Positions 9,832 to 17,770 of a stretch of DNA of 64,000 nucleotides are shown piece after piece. The stretch lies in the NCBI GenBank assembly GCA_946185835.1, contig CAMHKW010000003.1:37611-101610 (forward strand), in the 5' to 3' direction. Both the position numbers and the translations under genes were made by a program. The notes under the pieces were generated by a model. That model searched no databases, had not been told where the DNA came from, and saw only the letters and a program-made list of their open reading frames with translations. This DNA is from an uncultured Bacteroidales bacterium. Lineage in GTDB: Bacteria; Bacteroidota; Bacteroidia; Bacteroidales; Paludibacteraceae. The first letter of the stretch is position 1. Every line of letters starts with the position of its first letter.

Positions 9832-9863
9832 TTTGTTCAAAAGAAAATAAATCGCTAACTTTG
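9832..9863 (+). promoter_or_regulatory. Bacteroidales-type promoter for the NagB-like/PIG-L gene
   Basis: TTTG at 9832-9835, a 20-nt spacer and TAACTTTG at 9856-9863 match the consensus. The start codon lies at 9948. The region between this and the divergent promoter is AT-rich, with long T tracts. Confidence 0.75.
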
Positions 9864-9947
9864 CAGCGAGCATGAGTATGTGGCAGTCTGCCTTCTCGGG
9901 CGACTGAGCAACTGTATGTCAATCTTCTATTTCTGCTATTATTTATT

Positions 9948-11936
9948 ATGAAAAACAACCTATCGTCTCTTATCACTCTGAGTCGTGTAAGTCGTAAGCT
10001 ATACGAACCTCACGACGTCTTCGAGGCATCTCGCCTCACCCGTTTCGAAAAAATAAGCACCTCTATCTATGAGACCGCGCAAGAGGGGGCACGCAAGATA
10101 GCAGGTCAGATAGCTCAGCTGATACGGCAGAAGGAGTCAGCCGGTCAGAAAGCGGTGCTTTCGCTTGCCGGCGGACGCTCGTCAAGAGACGTGTTTGCCG
10201 AGTTGGTGCGCCTGCACCAAGAAGAGGGGTTGAGTTTTAAGAACGTAGTGATATTCAGCTTGTACGAATACTACCCGTTGTCGTCTGTGGAGCAGGCTTG
10301 TTACGGCGAGCTCAAACGTCAGTTGCTCGACCATATCGACATTGAAGAGCAGAACATACACCTGCTCGACGGCACCATAGCCAAAGAGGACATCTTGGAT
10401 GCCTGCCGGCAGTTAGAGAGCGAGATAGCCGACTGCGGCGGATTAGACTTCGTGCTGTTGGGCATAGGCAGAAAAGGCAACATCGCCTTCAACGAGCCGG
10501 GCACGCAGGCTAACAGCCGCTCACGATTAGTGTTGCTCGACAACAACTCGCGCGAAGATGCCAAAGGCATGTTCGGCACACTCGAGCAGGTGCCCATCGG
10601 CAGTATCACCCTCGGCATCGGCACCATACTGTCGGCAAAGCGCATAGTGCTGTGTGCATGGGGCGAGCATAAGGCAGAGCAGATACGTCTGGCAGTAGAG
10701 CAGCGTCAAGACCCCTCGTGTCCTGCCTCGGCACTGCAGCTGCATAGCAATGCCGAGGTGGTGGTTGACCTTGGTGCCGGTTCGATGCTGACACGTATAC
10801 ATCAGCCATGGTTAGTGACCTCGTGCGACTGGGACGACCAACTCACGCGCCGCGCCATAGTATGGCTATGCCAGCAGACCGACAAACCCATACTCAAGCT
10901 CACCAACAAAGACTACAACGACTTCGGACTGAGCGACCTCATCACCCTTTACGGTTCGGCATACAACTGCAACATCAAGATCTTCAACGACCTGCAACAT
11001 ACCATCACCGGTTGGCCCGGGGGCAAGCCTAATGCCGACGACACCAACCGTCCGGAGCGCGCTAAGCCCTTCCCAAAAGACGTGCTTATCTTCTCACCCC
11101 ACCCCGACGACGACGTTATTTCGATGGGCGGCACCTTCTCGCGACTTATCAACCAAGGGCATAACGTACACATAGCCTACGAGACATCAGGTTGCATAGC
11201 CGTTTGCGACGACGAGGTGGTGCGGTTTATGGATTTCATCAAAGGCTTCAACCTCCTTCACAACACCGGTAGCAAGGTGATAGACGACAAATACGACGAA
11301 TATATCAACTTCCTTAGCAACGAGAAGACGGGCGACAGAGACACCCGTGAGATACTCGACCTCAAGGCACTGATACGTCGCGGCGAAGCCACGGCTGCTT
11401 GTCGGCACATGGGGCTCAGACTCGACCATATTCATTTCCTCAACCTACCCTTCTACGAGACCGGCACGATAAAGAAAAACGACCTGTCGGAAGCCGATGT
11501 CGACATCGTAAAACGTCTGCTCTTAGAGCTACGCCCTAACGAGATGTTCGTGGCAGGCGACCTTGCCGACCCGCATGGTACACATAAGGTATGTCTCGAC
11601 GCCGTACTTGCCGCCATCGACGAGTTAAAAGACAGCGAGCCGTGGCTCAGAGACTGCCGCATCTGGATGTATCGCGGAGCATGGATGGAATGGGACGTCG
11701 ACCTCATAGAGATGGCAGTGCCGATGTCGCCCGAGGAGCTGCGCTTCAAACGTAACACCATACTCAAACACCAGTCGCAGATGGAGTCGGCACCCTTCAT
11801 GGGCAACGACGAGAGACTCTTCTGGCAACGTGCTGAAGACCGCAACCACGAGACAGCACGGCTATACGCACAACTCGGACTCGCTAACTACGAAGCCATC
11901 GAAGCCTTCGTGCAGTACCATATATTGGAGAGTTGA
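9948..11936 (+). CDS. nagB: NagB-like isomerase domain fused to a PIG-L/LmbE deacetylase
   Basis: Residues about 30-290 resemble glucosamine-6-phosphate deaminase (NagB). Residues about 375-640 form a PIG-L/LmbE zinc deacetylase with FSPHPDDDVISMGG (PHPDD at 384-388) and DPHGTHK (541-547). Such about 660-residue fusions are usual in Bacteroidales and are named NagB in databases. Compared with E. coli NagB, three catalytic positions differ: Tyr106 replaces Asp72, Lys176 replaces Asp141 and Asn178 replaces His143, while Glu183 (Glu148) is kept. The N-terminal half may therefore bind sugar phosphate without deaminating it. The deacetylase half could act on a GlcNAc compound. It is divergent from the murK-murQ operon, which supports a role in amino-sugar metabolism. 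Confidence 0.8.
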   Translation: MKNNLSSLITLSRVSRKLYEPHDVFEASRLTRFEKISTSIYETAQEGARKIAGQIAQLIRQKESAGQKAVLSLAGGRSSRDVFAELVRLHQEEGLSFKNVVIFSLYEYYPLSSVEQACYGELKRQLLDHIDIEEQNIHLLDGTIAKEDILDACRQLESEIADCGGLDFVLLGIGRKGNIAFNEPGTQANSRSRLVLLDNNSREDAKGMFGTLEQVPIGSITLGIGTILSAKRIVLCAWGEHKAEQIRLAVEQRQDPSCPASALQLHSNAEVVVDLGAGSMLTRIHQPWLVTSCDWDDQLTRRAIVWLCQQTDKPILKLTNKDYNDFGLSDLITLYGSAYNCNIKIFNDLQHTITGWPGGKPNADDTNRPERAKPFPKDVLIFSPHPDDDVISMGGTFSRLINQGHNVHIAYETSGCIAVCDDEVVRFMDFIKGFNLLHNTGSKVIDDKYDEYINFLSNEKTGDRDTREILDLKALIRRGEATAACRHMGLRLDHIHFLNLPFYETGTIKKNDLSEADVDIVKRLLLELRPNEMFVAGDLADPHGTHKVCLDAVLAAIDELKDSEPWLRDCRIWMYRGAWMEWDVDLIEMAVPMSPEELRFKRNTILKHQSQMESAPFMGNDERLFWQRAEDRNHETARLYAQLGLANYEAIEAFVQYHILES

Positions 11937-12035
11937 GTGGTTAGCGTTTATTTAACCACAGATTTCACAGATTGAACAGATTTTTACAGATTTTTCCTTA
12001 CAGGGGTACAATTAAATCATTAAAACATTATAGTT

Positions 12036-13310
12036 ATGCAGCGTACTTTGTTTTTCTCATTCTGCCTGTCGCTTATGTTGGTTTCATGCGGCGGCAATCA
12101 GATTGGCGGCAACGATCCCGAGAAGACCGACCCCGACGTGCGTCAACCCAAACAACTCGTCTTCAACTCGGTTGAGGAGCAGTTAGGTTATCACACCAAC
12201 GAGTTCTCCGTTAACATGCTCAACCTCATCAGCCATAACGAAGAGGAGAAAAGCAACATCTGCTTCTCTCCACTCTCGTGCAGCATGGCGCTGGGCATAC
12301 TGATGAACGGAGCCGACGGCAATACCGCTGCTCAGATGCAAAAAGCTCTCGGCTTCGAAGGCGTCGAACAAGCCGACATCAACGCTTATTACCACAAGCT
12401 GCTCGAGGCACTGCCCGCGCTCGACTCCACCACCGTCGTCAACATAGCCAACGCGCTATGGCTGCGCAATGCCTTCCCTTTCAACCCCGACTATAAACAA
12501 CTAACCAAAGAGGTGTTCCTCGCCACCATCGACAATGTAGAGGACTTCCTTGACCAACAGACGCTCGACATGATTAACCAATGGGCTGCCGACAACACCA
12601 ACGACCTCATCAAGCAGATAATAACGCCCGACATGGTAAGCCCGGAGACCGTCATGATCTTCGCCAACGCACTATACTTCAAAGGTATATGGCAACAGAC
12701 ATTCGACAAAGAGTACACATGCAAGCGAGTGTTCACCACCTCGTCGGGCGAAGAGAAAAAAGTTGATATGATGTACATGCAAGAAGCACCAGTCAACTAC
12801 ATGCAGACCAATGACATGCAGATGATTGAGCTTGACTACAAAGAAGGCAAATACTGCATGGACCTGATCCTTCCACGCAAAGAAACCGACATAAAAACAT
12901 TCCTCTCCTCGCTCACTCTCGACCAATGGAACGAGTATGTCAGCCAATTATCAAAAAACGAGATTCCGGTAAGCTTGCCTAAGTTCAAGTTCGCTTACAA
13001 CCGCAATCTCAAGCAGGACCTACAGAAAGTCGGCATCGTAGATGTCTTCGACAAGGACATAGCCGACCTCTCGCACTTGAGCGATGTCGACTGCTACCTC
13101 AGTTTCATCAAGCAATACACCTACATCGCCGTTGACGAAGAGAGCACCGAGGCAGCTGCCGTCACCATTGGAGGTGTAGATGCCGCTTCAGCTATGCCAA
13201 GTATCTCGTTTGTTGCCGACCATCCGTTCATCTTCGTCATACGCGAGAAGAAATACGGAACGATGCTCTTCACCGGCGTTGTGGGCGACCCGACAGAAGA
13301 ACAACAATAA
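12036..13310 (+). CDS. Serpin (protease inhibitor) lipoprotein
   Basis: This 424-residue protein has a lipoprotein signal (LMLVSC, Cys18) and a full serpin fold. Signatures include NICFSPLSCSMALGILMNGA and the C-terminal HPFIFVIREKKYGTMLFTG. The hinge of the reactive loop, EESTEAAAVT (368-377), has small residues at P15-P9, as needed for loop insertion, so it is probably an inhibitory suicide-substrate serpin. Counting from the hinge puts P1-P1' at about Ala384-Ser385, which would suit elastase- or subtilisin-like proteases. It probably sits on the cell surface or in the periplasm and protects against host or rival proteases. The 99-bp upstream gap carries a dispersed intergenic motif ending in TTTTTACAGATTTTT, and no promoter I can recognise. 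Confidence 0.93.
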   Translation: MQRTLFFSFCLSLMLVSCGGNQIGGNDPEKTDPDVRQPKQLVFNSVEEQLGYHTNEFSVNMLNLISHNEEEKSNICFSPLSCSMALGILMNGADGNTAAQMQKALGFEGVEQADINAYYHKLLEALPALDSTTVVNIANALWLRNAFPFNPDYKQLTKEVFLATIDNVEDFLDQQTLDMINQWAADNTNDLIKQIITPDMVSPETVMIFANALYFKGIWQQTFDKEYTCKRVFTTSSGEEKKVDMMYMQEAPVNYMQTNDMQMIELDYKEGKYCMDLILPRKETDIKTFLSSLTLDQWNEYVSQLSKNEIPVSLPKFKFAYNRNLKQDLQKVGIVDVFDKDIADLSHLSDVDCYLSFIKQYTYIAVDEESTEAAAVTIGGVDAASAMPSISFVADHPFIFVIREKKYGTMLFTGVVGDPTEEQQ

Positions 13311-13391
13311 CCCCAACAGACACCTTAATTAACATTTATTCGGTACTCTTGACTGTACATTTAGAATAATCACTAACACAATCTATAAGTA

Positions 13392-14816
13392 ATGAAATCC
13401 ATCAATTGTTTTGTGCCCTTTCAGAGTGAAGAACAAGTAGCCCTGACAGTGAAGAACCTCAAGGAGCAAGACCTCGTCAACGAAGTGTTTCTGATCGACG
13501 GCGACCTCCGCTCGACCCGTAACATCCGTTATATAGCCGAGCATGCCACCACACCCTACACCCTTATCTACACCAAGTACACCACCCTGTCGTTCGTTCT
13601 GTTTGCCCTCGAGCGCATGACAGCCCTGATGGAGGACTCGGCAGCGATGATGGTGTATGCCGACCACTTCAACAAGTCGGGTGAGGTGTCGACCCCCGCT
13701 CCCGTCATCGACTACCAGTTAGGCTCGCTTCGCGATGACTTCGACTTCGGGTCGGTACTGCTCTACCGCACCGACGCTCTGCTCGACGCCGTCGGACGCA
13801 TGGACGTCGACTACGAATATGCCGGACTATACGACCTGAGACTGAAAGTGAGCCAACTCGGAGCACTCGAACATATCAACGAGTACCTATACTACGACGT
13901 AGAACTCGACACCCGCAAGTCGGGCGAGAAGCTGTTCGACTACGTGGACCCCAAGAACCGCGGAGTACAGATAGAGATGGAGAAAGCTTGCACACAGCAC
14001 CTCAAAGACATAGGCGGCTACCTCGAGCCTACTTTCAAAGATGTCGACATGCAGGCAGGCGACTTCGAATACGAGGCATCGGTGGTCATACCATGCAAAA
14101 ACCGCGTGCGCACCATAGGCGATGCCATACACTCGGCTCTCGCTCAGAAGGTAGACCCCAAATATAAATATAACGTCATCGTCGTTGACGACAACTCCAC
14201 CGACGGTACCGTGGACGTGATAAAATCGCTGTTGGGCGACGACAAGCTGATATACATAGCCCAAGACAAGTCGTGGCATGCCATAGGCGGCAACTGGAAC
14301 GTAGCCCTACACCACCCTAAGTGCGGACGCTTTGCCATACAGCTCGACTCCGACGACGTCTACTCCGACGAGAACACCGTTCAGCGTTTCATCGATGCCT
14401 TCCACTCGCAGAACTGCGCCATGGTGGTGGGCACCTATCGCATGACTAACTTCGAGATGGAGACCCTGCCCCCCGGCATTATCGACCACCGCGAGTGGAC
14501 ACCCGAGAACGGACGCAACAACGCACTACGTATCAATGGCTTGGGCGCTCCGCGTGGTTTCTACACCCCCATGCTCCGACAGATCAACTTCCCAACCACC
14601 AAATACGGTGAAGACTATGCCGTCGGACTACGTGTGAGCCGCGAGTATCAGATCGGACGTATCTACGAAGTGGTGTATAACTGCCGCCGCTGGGACGACA
14701 ACTCCGACGCTAACGTCGACATAGAGGGCATGAACCGCAACAACCTCTATAAAGACCGCATACGCACTTGGGAACTAAAGGCACGCATACAGATGAACCA
14801 CATGAACAGCAAATAG
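13392..14816 (+). CDS. Family 2 glycosyltransferase with an extra N-terminal GT-A-like domain
   Basis: The 474-residue protein has a typical GT2 catalytic domain from about residue 228: SVVIPCKNRVRTIGDAIHSA, VVDDNSTDG for nucleotide binding and the metal-binding LDSDD. The first 220 residues look like a second, degenerate GT-A fold (VPFQSEEQVALTVKNL, LIDGD). No membrane segment is seen, so it probably works on the cytoplasmic side with a sugar nucleotide. The acceptor is unknown. The following lplA-like gene begins 20 bp after its stop, suggesting co-transcription. Confidence 0.85.
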   Translation: MKSINCFVPFQSEEQVALTVKNLKEQDLVNEVFLIDGDLRSTRNIRYIAEHATTPYTLIYTKYTTLSFVLFALERMTALMEDSAAMMVYADHFNKSGEVSTPAPVIDYQLGSLRDDFDFGSVLLYRTDALLDAVGRMDVDYEYAGLYDLRLKVSQLGALEHINEYLYYDVELDTRKSGEKLFDYVDPKNRGVQIEMEKACTQHLKDIGGYLEPTFKDVDMQAGDFEYEASVVIPCKNRVRTIGDAIHSALAQKVDPKYKYNVIVVDDNSTDGTVDVIKSLLGDDKLIYIAQDKSWHAIGGNWNVALHHPKCGRFAIQLDSDDVYSDENTVQRFIDAFHSQNCAMVVGTYRMTNFEMETLPPGIIDHREWTPENGRNNALRINGLGAPRGFYTPMLRQINFPTTKYGEDYAVGLRVSREYQIGRIYEVVYNCRRWDDNSDANVDIEGMNRNNLYKDRIRTWELKARIQMNHMNSK

Positions 14817-14836
14817 GCTCAAGTGCCAATAGCCGC

Positions 14837-15517
14837 ATGACTCATATCATAGCCCCTACCGACAGAAGCCTCGCATGGTATTTAGCTATGGAGCAATACC
14901 TTGCGGGGCATATTGCTACATACCCCGATGGTGTGTTCTTCACCTGGGTGGTCGACCCCACCGTGATATACGGACGACATCAGGTGGTAGAGAACGAGGT
15001 CAACCTCGACTACTGCCGCACGCATGGAATACAGGTGGTGCAACGCAATAGCGGCGGGGGATGCGTGTATGCCGACCGCGGTAACCTCATGCTCTCTTAT
15101 ATAGTGCCGCAAGCACACCCCGAACAGGTATTTAAGACTTTTCTCGACGAGGTGGCAGCAGCGCTGACGTCGTTGGGGCTCAACGCCGTGAAAACCGAAC
15201 ATAACGACATCTTAGTCGACGGCAGCAAGGTGTCGGGCAACGCCTGCTACGCTTTGCCCGACAGCACCATAGTACACGGCACCATGCTCTACGACGTCGA
15301 CTTCGAAGCGATGACACACGCCATCACCCCATCGGTGCAGAAACTGCACAAACACGGAGTGGAGTCGGTCAGGCAGCGGGTGAGAAACATCAGACCGCTG
15401 TTGGAAGGCAGCATCGACACAATCGAAGCACTCGCCCGACACCTCGAAAGGCACTTCTGCGACACCGAACAAGAGCTGCCCACAGAGGCGATACAAGCCA
15501 TTGACCTATCAGTATAA
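14837..15517 (+). CDS. lplA: Short lipoate-protein ligase A family protein
   Basis: The family attaches lipoate or octanoate to lysines of 2-oxoacid dehydrogenase and glycine-cleavage proteins. The key motif VVQRNSGGGCVYADRGNLML corresponds to the RRxSGGG loop that binds lipoyl-AMP. LVDGSKVSGNA supplies the conserved lysine of the active site. I start at the ATG at 14837 (226 residues, MTHIIAPTDRSLAWYLAMEQ), because the longer reading from 14768 would overlap the glycosyltransferase and adds an unconserved stretch. It lacks the C-terminal accessory domain of full LplA (about 330 residues), as in many LplA-like or LipM-type proteins, so the exact transfer reaction is open. Confidence 0.85.
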   Translation: MTHIIAPTDRSLAWYLAMEQYLAGHIATYPDGVFFTWVVDPTVIYGRHQVVENEVNLDYCRTHGIQVVQRNSGGGCVYADRGNLMLSYIVPQAHPEQVFKTFLDEVAAALTSLGLNAVKTEHNDILVDGSKVSGNACYALPDSTIVHGTMLYDVDFEAMTHAITPSVQKLHKHGVESVRQRVRNIRPLLEGSIDTIEALARHLERHFCDTEQELPTEAIQAIDLSV

Positions 15518-15532
15518 TGGGGGTGGTGCCGG

Positions 15533-15648
15533 GATTTCGAGATATCGGGATCTCGGGATATCGGGATATCGGGATTTCGAGATTTCGGGATGACGGGATG
15601 TCGGGATTTCGAGATTTCGGGATTTCGGGATCTCGGGATGACGGGATT
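15533..15648. repeat. Octanucleotide array GATNTCGG
   Basis: About fourteen tandem 8-nt units (GATATCGG, GATCTCGG, GATTTCGA, GATGACGG and variants) fill the gap after lplA. It is followed at once by a copy of the 19-nt palindromic repeat. Confidence 0.9.
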
Positions 15649-15653
15649 TTTGC

Positions 15654-15671
15654 CGCCGGTGCAAACCGGCG
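15654..15671 (+). repeat. Palindromic REP-like repeat, copy 1
   Basis: CGCCGGT, 4-nt loop, ACCGGCG, followed by TTCCC. This is one of seven related copies in the window. Confidence 0.8.
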
Positions 15672-15759
15672 TTCCCAACAATAACAGCAGACACCAACAA
15701 CAACGCACTGACATAAGCTCTGTCCCTACAATATATTTCTATCTTTGAGCATAAGCACT

Positions 15760-17214
15760 ATGACAACCAATACTATCAGCGTAGGCATAATGTCGGCTGC
15801 CGAAATCACCTTCGAGTTACACGGAGGTTATACCCTAAGTAGCAAACCATCTGTCGGCGACATCAGCACGCAGGTTTGCGCATCTGCGGCAAGAGCGTCG
15901 GATGGCGTATACTCGGCACGGCTCGATGGCGACGGCATACTCTTCGAGGGACGACGATACCAAGAACTGCATTTCGTTGCTTCTTCGTCGCAATGCCGTT
16001 TCACACTACATGGTGTGACCATAGGCGTTAACTTCCACTGGCAACAGCAAGAGTCGCAGACTTTCGCAGGCGATCTAAAGCTTATTGTCGGGCACGACAA
16101 GGTCCTCTCATCACAGTACGGACTGATAGCCATCAACCTGATTGACATAGAAGACTACCTGCTGTCGGTCATCTCATCGGAGATGGCTGCCACGTCGTCG
16201 GCTGAGCTATTGAAAGCCCACGCCGTCATCTCGCGCAGCTGGCTGCTTGCCTCGATGAAGAATCAGACCGATGACACCGCTAAGGATATACCCTCAGGGG
16301 AGATAGGTGATGGTAACAACGATGTCCCGACGCCCTCGGACATCGCATCGGTGATACAGATATGCCGCTGGTACGAGCGCGATGCGCATGCCTTGTTCGA
16401 CGTCTGCGCCGACGACCACTGTCAGCGCTATCAGGGGCTGTCGCGTGCCACGTCCGACGACGTTAGAACAGCCATCGAGGCTACACGCGGACAGGTGCTC
16501 GTCGACAACGCCACAGGCAAGATATGCGACGCACGTTTCTACAAATGTTGCGGGGGCATGACCGAGGAGTTCGAGAACTGCTGGGCTGACCGCCACTACC
16601 CTTACTTGGAGTCGGTCAGAGACTGCAACGATGACAGCGTGATTGACACAAATGTTCGCAGTGGTCAAGAGACCGACGTCACCACACCCGACCTCAGACA
16701 AGAGGCTCAGGCAAGAGCGTGGATAATGTCGGCACCGAAAGCATACTGCAACACACGCGATGCGCGAATCCTCTCGCAGGTGCTCAACAGCTACGACCTC
16801 AGCACGCCCGACTTCTACCGCTGGACGGTGCGTTATACCGACGCAGAACTGTCGGCACTCGTCAGTCGCCGCTCGGGCATCGACCCGGGTCTCATCACCG
16901 ACCTCATCCCCCTGCGCCGAGGTCCGTCAGCACGTATCTACCGACTGCGGATAGTGGGCACGAAAGCGACAGTGGAGGTAGGCAAAGAGTTGGAGATACG
17001 CAAGTGGCTGTCGACATCGCACCTCTATTCGTCGGCATTCGTGGTCGACAAACAACAAACCGACGCCGGCGCTGTCTTTACACTGCACGGTGCCGGATGG
17101 GGACATGGCGTAGGGCTATGCCAGATAGGAGCTGCCATGATGGCGCAACAAGGACACCCATACACCGACATACTGTCACATTATTTTCACAACAGCCATC
17201 TGAGTAACATATAA
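15760..17214 (+). CDS. SpoIID/LytB-domain protein (putative denuded-glycan lytic transglycosylase)
   Basis: The SpoIID core is clear: DYLLSVISSEMAATSSAELL followed by KAHAVISRSWLLASM, with the conserved Glu at about residue 141, and near the end GAGWGHGVGLCQIGAAMMAQ. In Bacillus, SpoIID cleaves peptidoglycan strands lacking stem peptides. I use the ATG at 15760 (484 residues); an upstream in-frame TTG at 15745 adds only five residues. Neither start gives a signal peptide: the protein opens directly with MTTNTISVGIMSAAEITFEL. It may act in the cytoplasm on imported muropeptides or be exported in another way. It lies 7 kb from the MurQ locus, on the opposite strand. Confidence 0.85.
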   Translation: MTTNTISVGIMSAAEITFELHGGYTLSSKPSVGDISTQVCASAARASDGVYSARLDGDGILFEGRRYQELHFVASSSQCRFTLHGVTIGVNFHWQQQESQTFAGDLKLIVGHDKVLSSQYGLIAINLIDIEDYLLSVISSEMAATSSAELLKAHAVISRSWLLASMKNQTDDTAKDIPSGEIGDGNNDVPTPSDIASVIQICRWYERDAHALFDVCADDHCQRYQGLSRATSDDVRTAIEATRGQVLVDNATGKICDARFYKCCGGMTEEFENCWADRHYPYLESVRDCNDDSVIDTNVRSGQETDVTTPDLRQEAQARAWIMSAPKAYCNTRDARILSQVLNSYDLSTPDFYRWTVRYTDAELSALVSRRSGIDPGLITDLIPLRRGPSARIYRLRIVGTKATVEVGKELEIRKWLSTSHLYSSAFVVDKQQTDAGAVFTLHGAGWGHGVGLCQIGAAMMAQQGHPYTDILSHYFHNSHLSNI

Positions 17215-17248
17215 CAACAGTATATATCGTCAATTTAGCAATTCGTTC

Positions 17249-17279
17249 TTGCACATTAAAAAAAATATGCTTACCTTTG
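17249..17279 (+). promoter_or_regulatory. Bacteroidales-type promoter with no protein gene downstream for about 490 nt
   Basis: TTG at 17249-17251, a 20-nt spacer and TACCTTTG at 17272-17279 fit the consensus exactly. The next protein start is at 17771, so the transcript either has a very long leader or makes a non-coding RNA. Confidence 0.7.
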
Positions 17280-17327
17280 CAGCGGAAATTGACACAATAG
17301 TGCAACAACCTTGCAGAAAAGCTCTGC

Positions 17328-17346
17328 CGCCGATTATAAATCGGCG
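17328..17346 (+). repeat. Palindromic REP-like repeat, copy 2 (GATT/AATC variant)
   Basis: CGCCGATT, 3-nt loop, AATCGGCG, then TTCA. Both arms changed together compared with the GGTT/AACC copies. Confidence 0.8.
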
Positions 17347-17372
17347 TTCACATAAAACATAATACAACACAC

Positions 17373-17391
17373 CGCCGATTACAAATCGGCG
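17373..17391 (+). repeat. Palindromic REP-like repeat, copy 3 (GATT/AATC variant)
   Basis: CGCCGATT, ACA, AATCGGCG, then TTCCC. It lies 26 bp after copy 2, in the same orientation. Confidence 0.8.
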
Positions 17392-17487
17392 TTCCCACAC
17401 ACAACACACACTACATAACACACCCGCCATGTTTATGGCACACAAATAGACATACAATCGCGCAAGCGGCGCGAATGACATATTTTT

Positions 17488-17671
17488 CAGCGTCATAGCT
17501 TTCATCTTGATTATCTGAAATCTCGACAATTTTAGAAAATTGACCAAGAACAAAAGCTTTCGGACGCCTACGTTTTTTAGCGTGGGCTTTTGTTCGTTAA
17601 GTTTGGTCAATTAGGTAGTTGAGAACCTCAGGTAATCAAATAAAGCGGAGAATAGTATCCACGCTGTTTTT
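17488..17671 (+). ncRNA. Rod-shaped structured RNA candidate (6S / Bacteroidales-1-like)
   Basis: This gene-free stretch folds into one long nested rod. Pairing arms are CAGCGT (17488) with ACGCTG (17661), GCTTT (17498) with AAAGC (17642), GATTATCTGA (17509) with TCAGGTAATC (17628), CTCGAC (17522) with GTTGAG (17618), AATTGACCAA (17538) with TTGGTCAATT (17603), GAACAAAAGC (17548) with GCTTTTGTTC (17586), and ACGC (17564) with GCGT (17580). Two of the helices use a G-U pair. A TTTTT run follows the outer helix, so the plus strand is the likely sense. Size (about 180 nt) and long hairpin form recall 6S RNA, which in this order is thought to correspond to the Bacteroidales-1 motif; that identity is inference. 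Confidence 0.7.
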
Positions 17672-17684
17672 GTGTCAACCCCCA

Positions 17685-17702
17685 TTGTCACACGTGTGAC
17701 AA
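17685..17702. promoter_or_regulatory. Perfect 18-bp palindrome, candidate operator
   Basis: TTGTCACACGTGTGACAA reads the same on both strands and lies 69 bp before the start of the next gene. It follows a C tract and precedes an A tract, so it is not a standard terminator on the plus strand. A dimeric regulator site is the simplest reading. Confidence 0.5.
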
Positions 17703-17770
17703 AAAAAGAGAAAGTAATCGAAGGAGGGAGCCGAAAAGCCAAGTGAGTAGGCACAAAAACAAAAAACGTC

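Noticed and set aside
15289..15714. Reading frames made of RNPEIPKSR-like repeats (also at 31321-31818)
   Set aside because: They are translations of the octanucleotide arrays; a period of 8 is not compatible with a conserved peptide repeat in one frame.
17230..17610. 126-residue minus-strand reading frame
   Set aside because: It covers the palindromic repeats and one side of the RNA rod; composition and lack of promoter point to chance.
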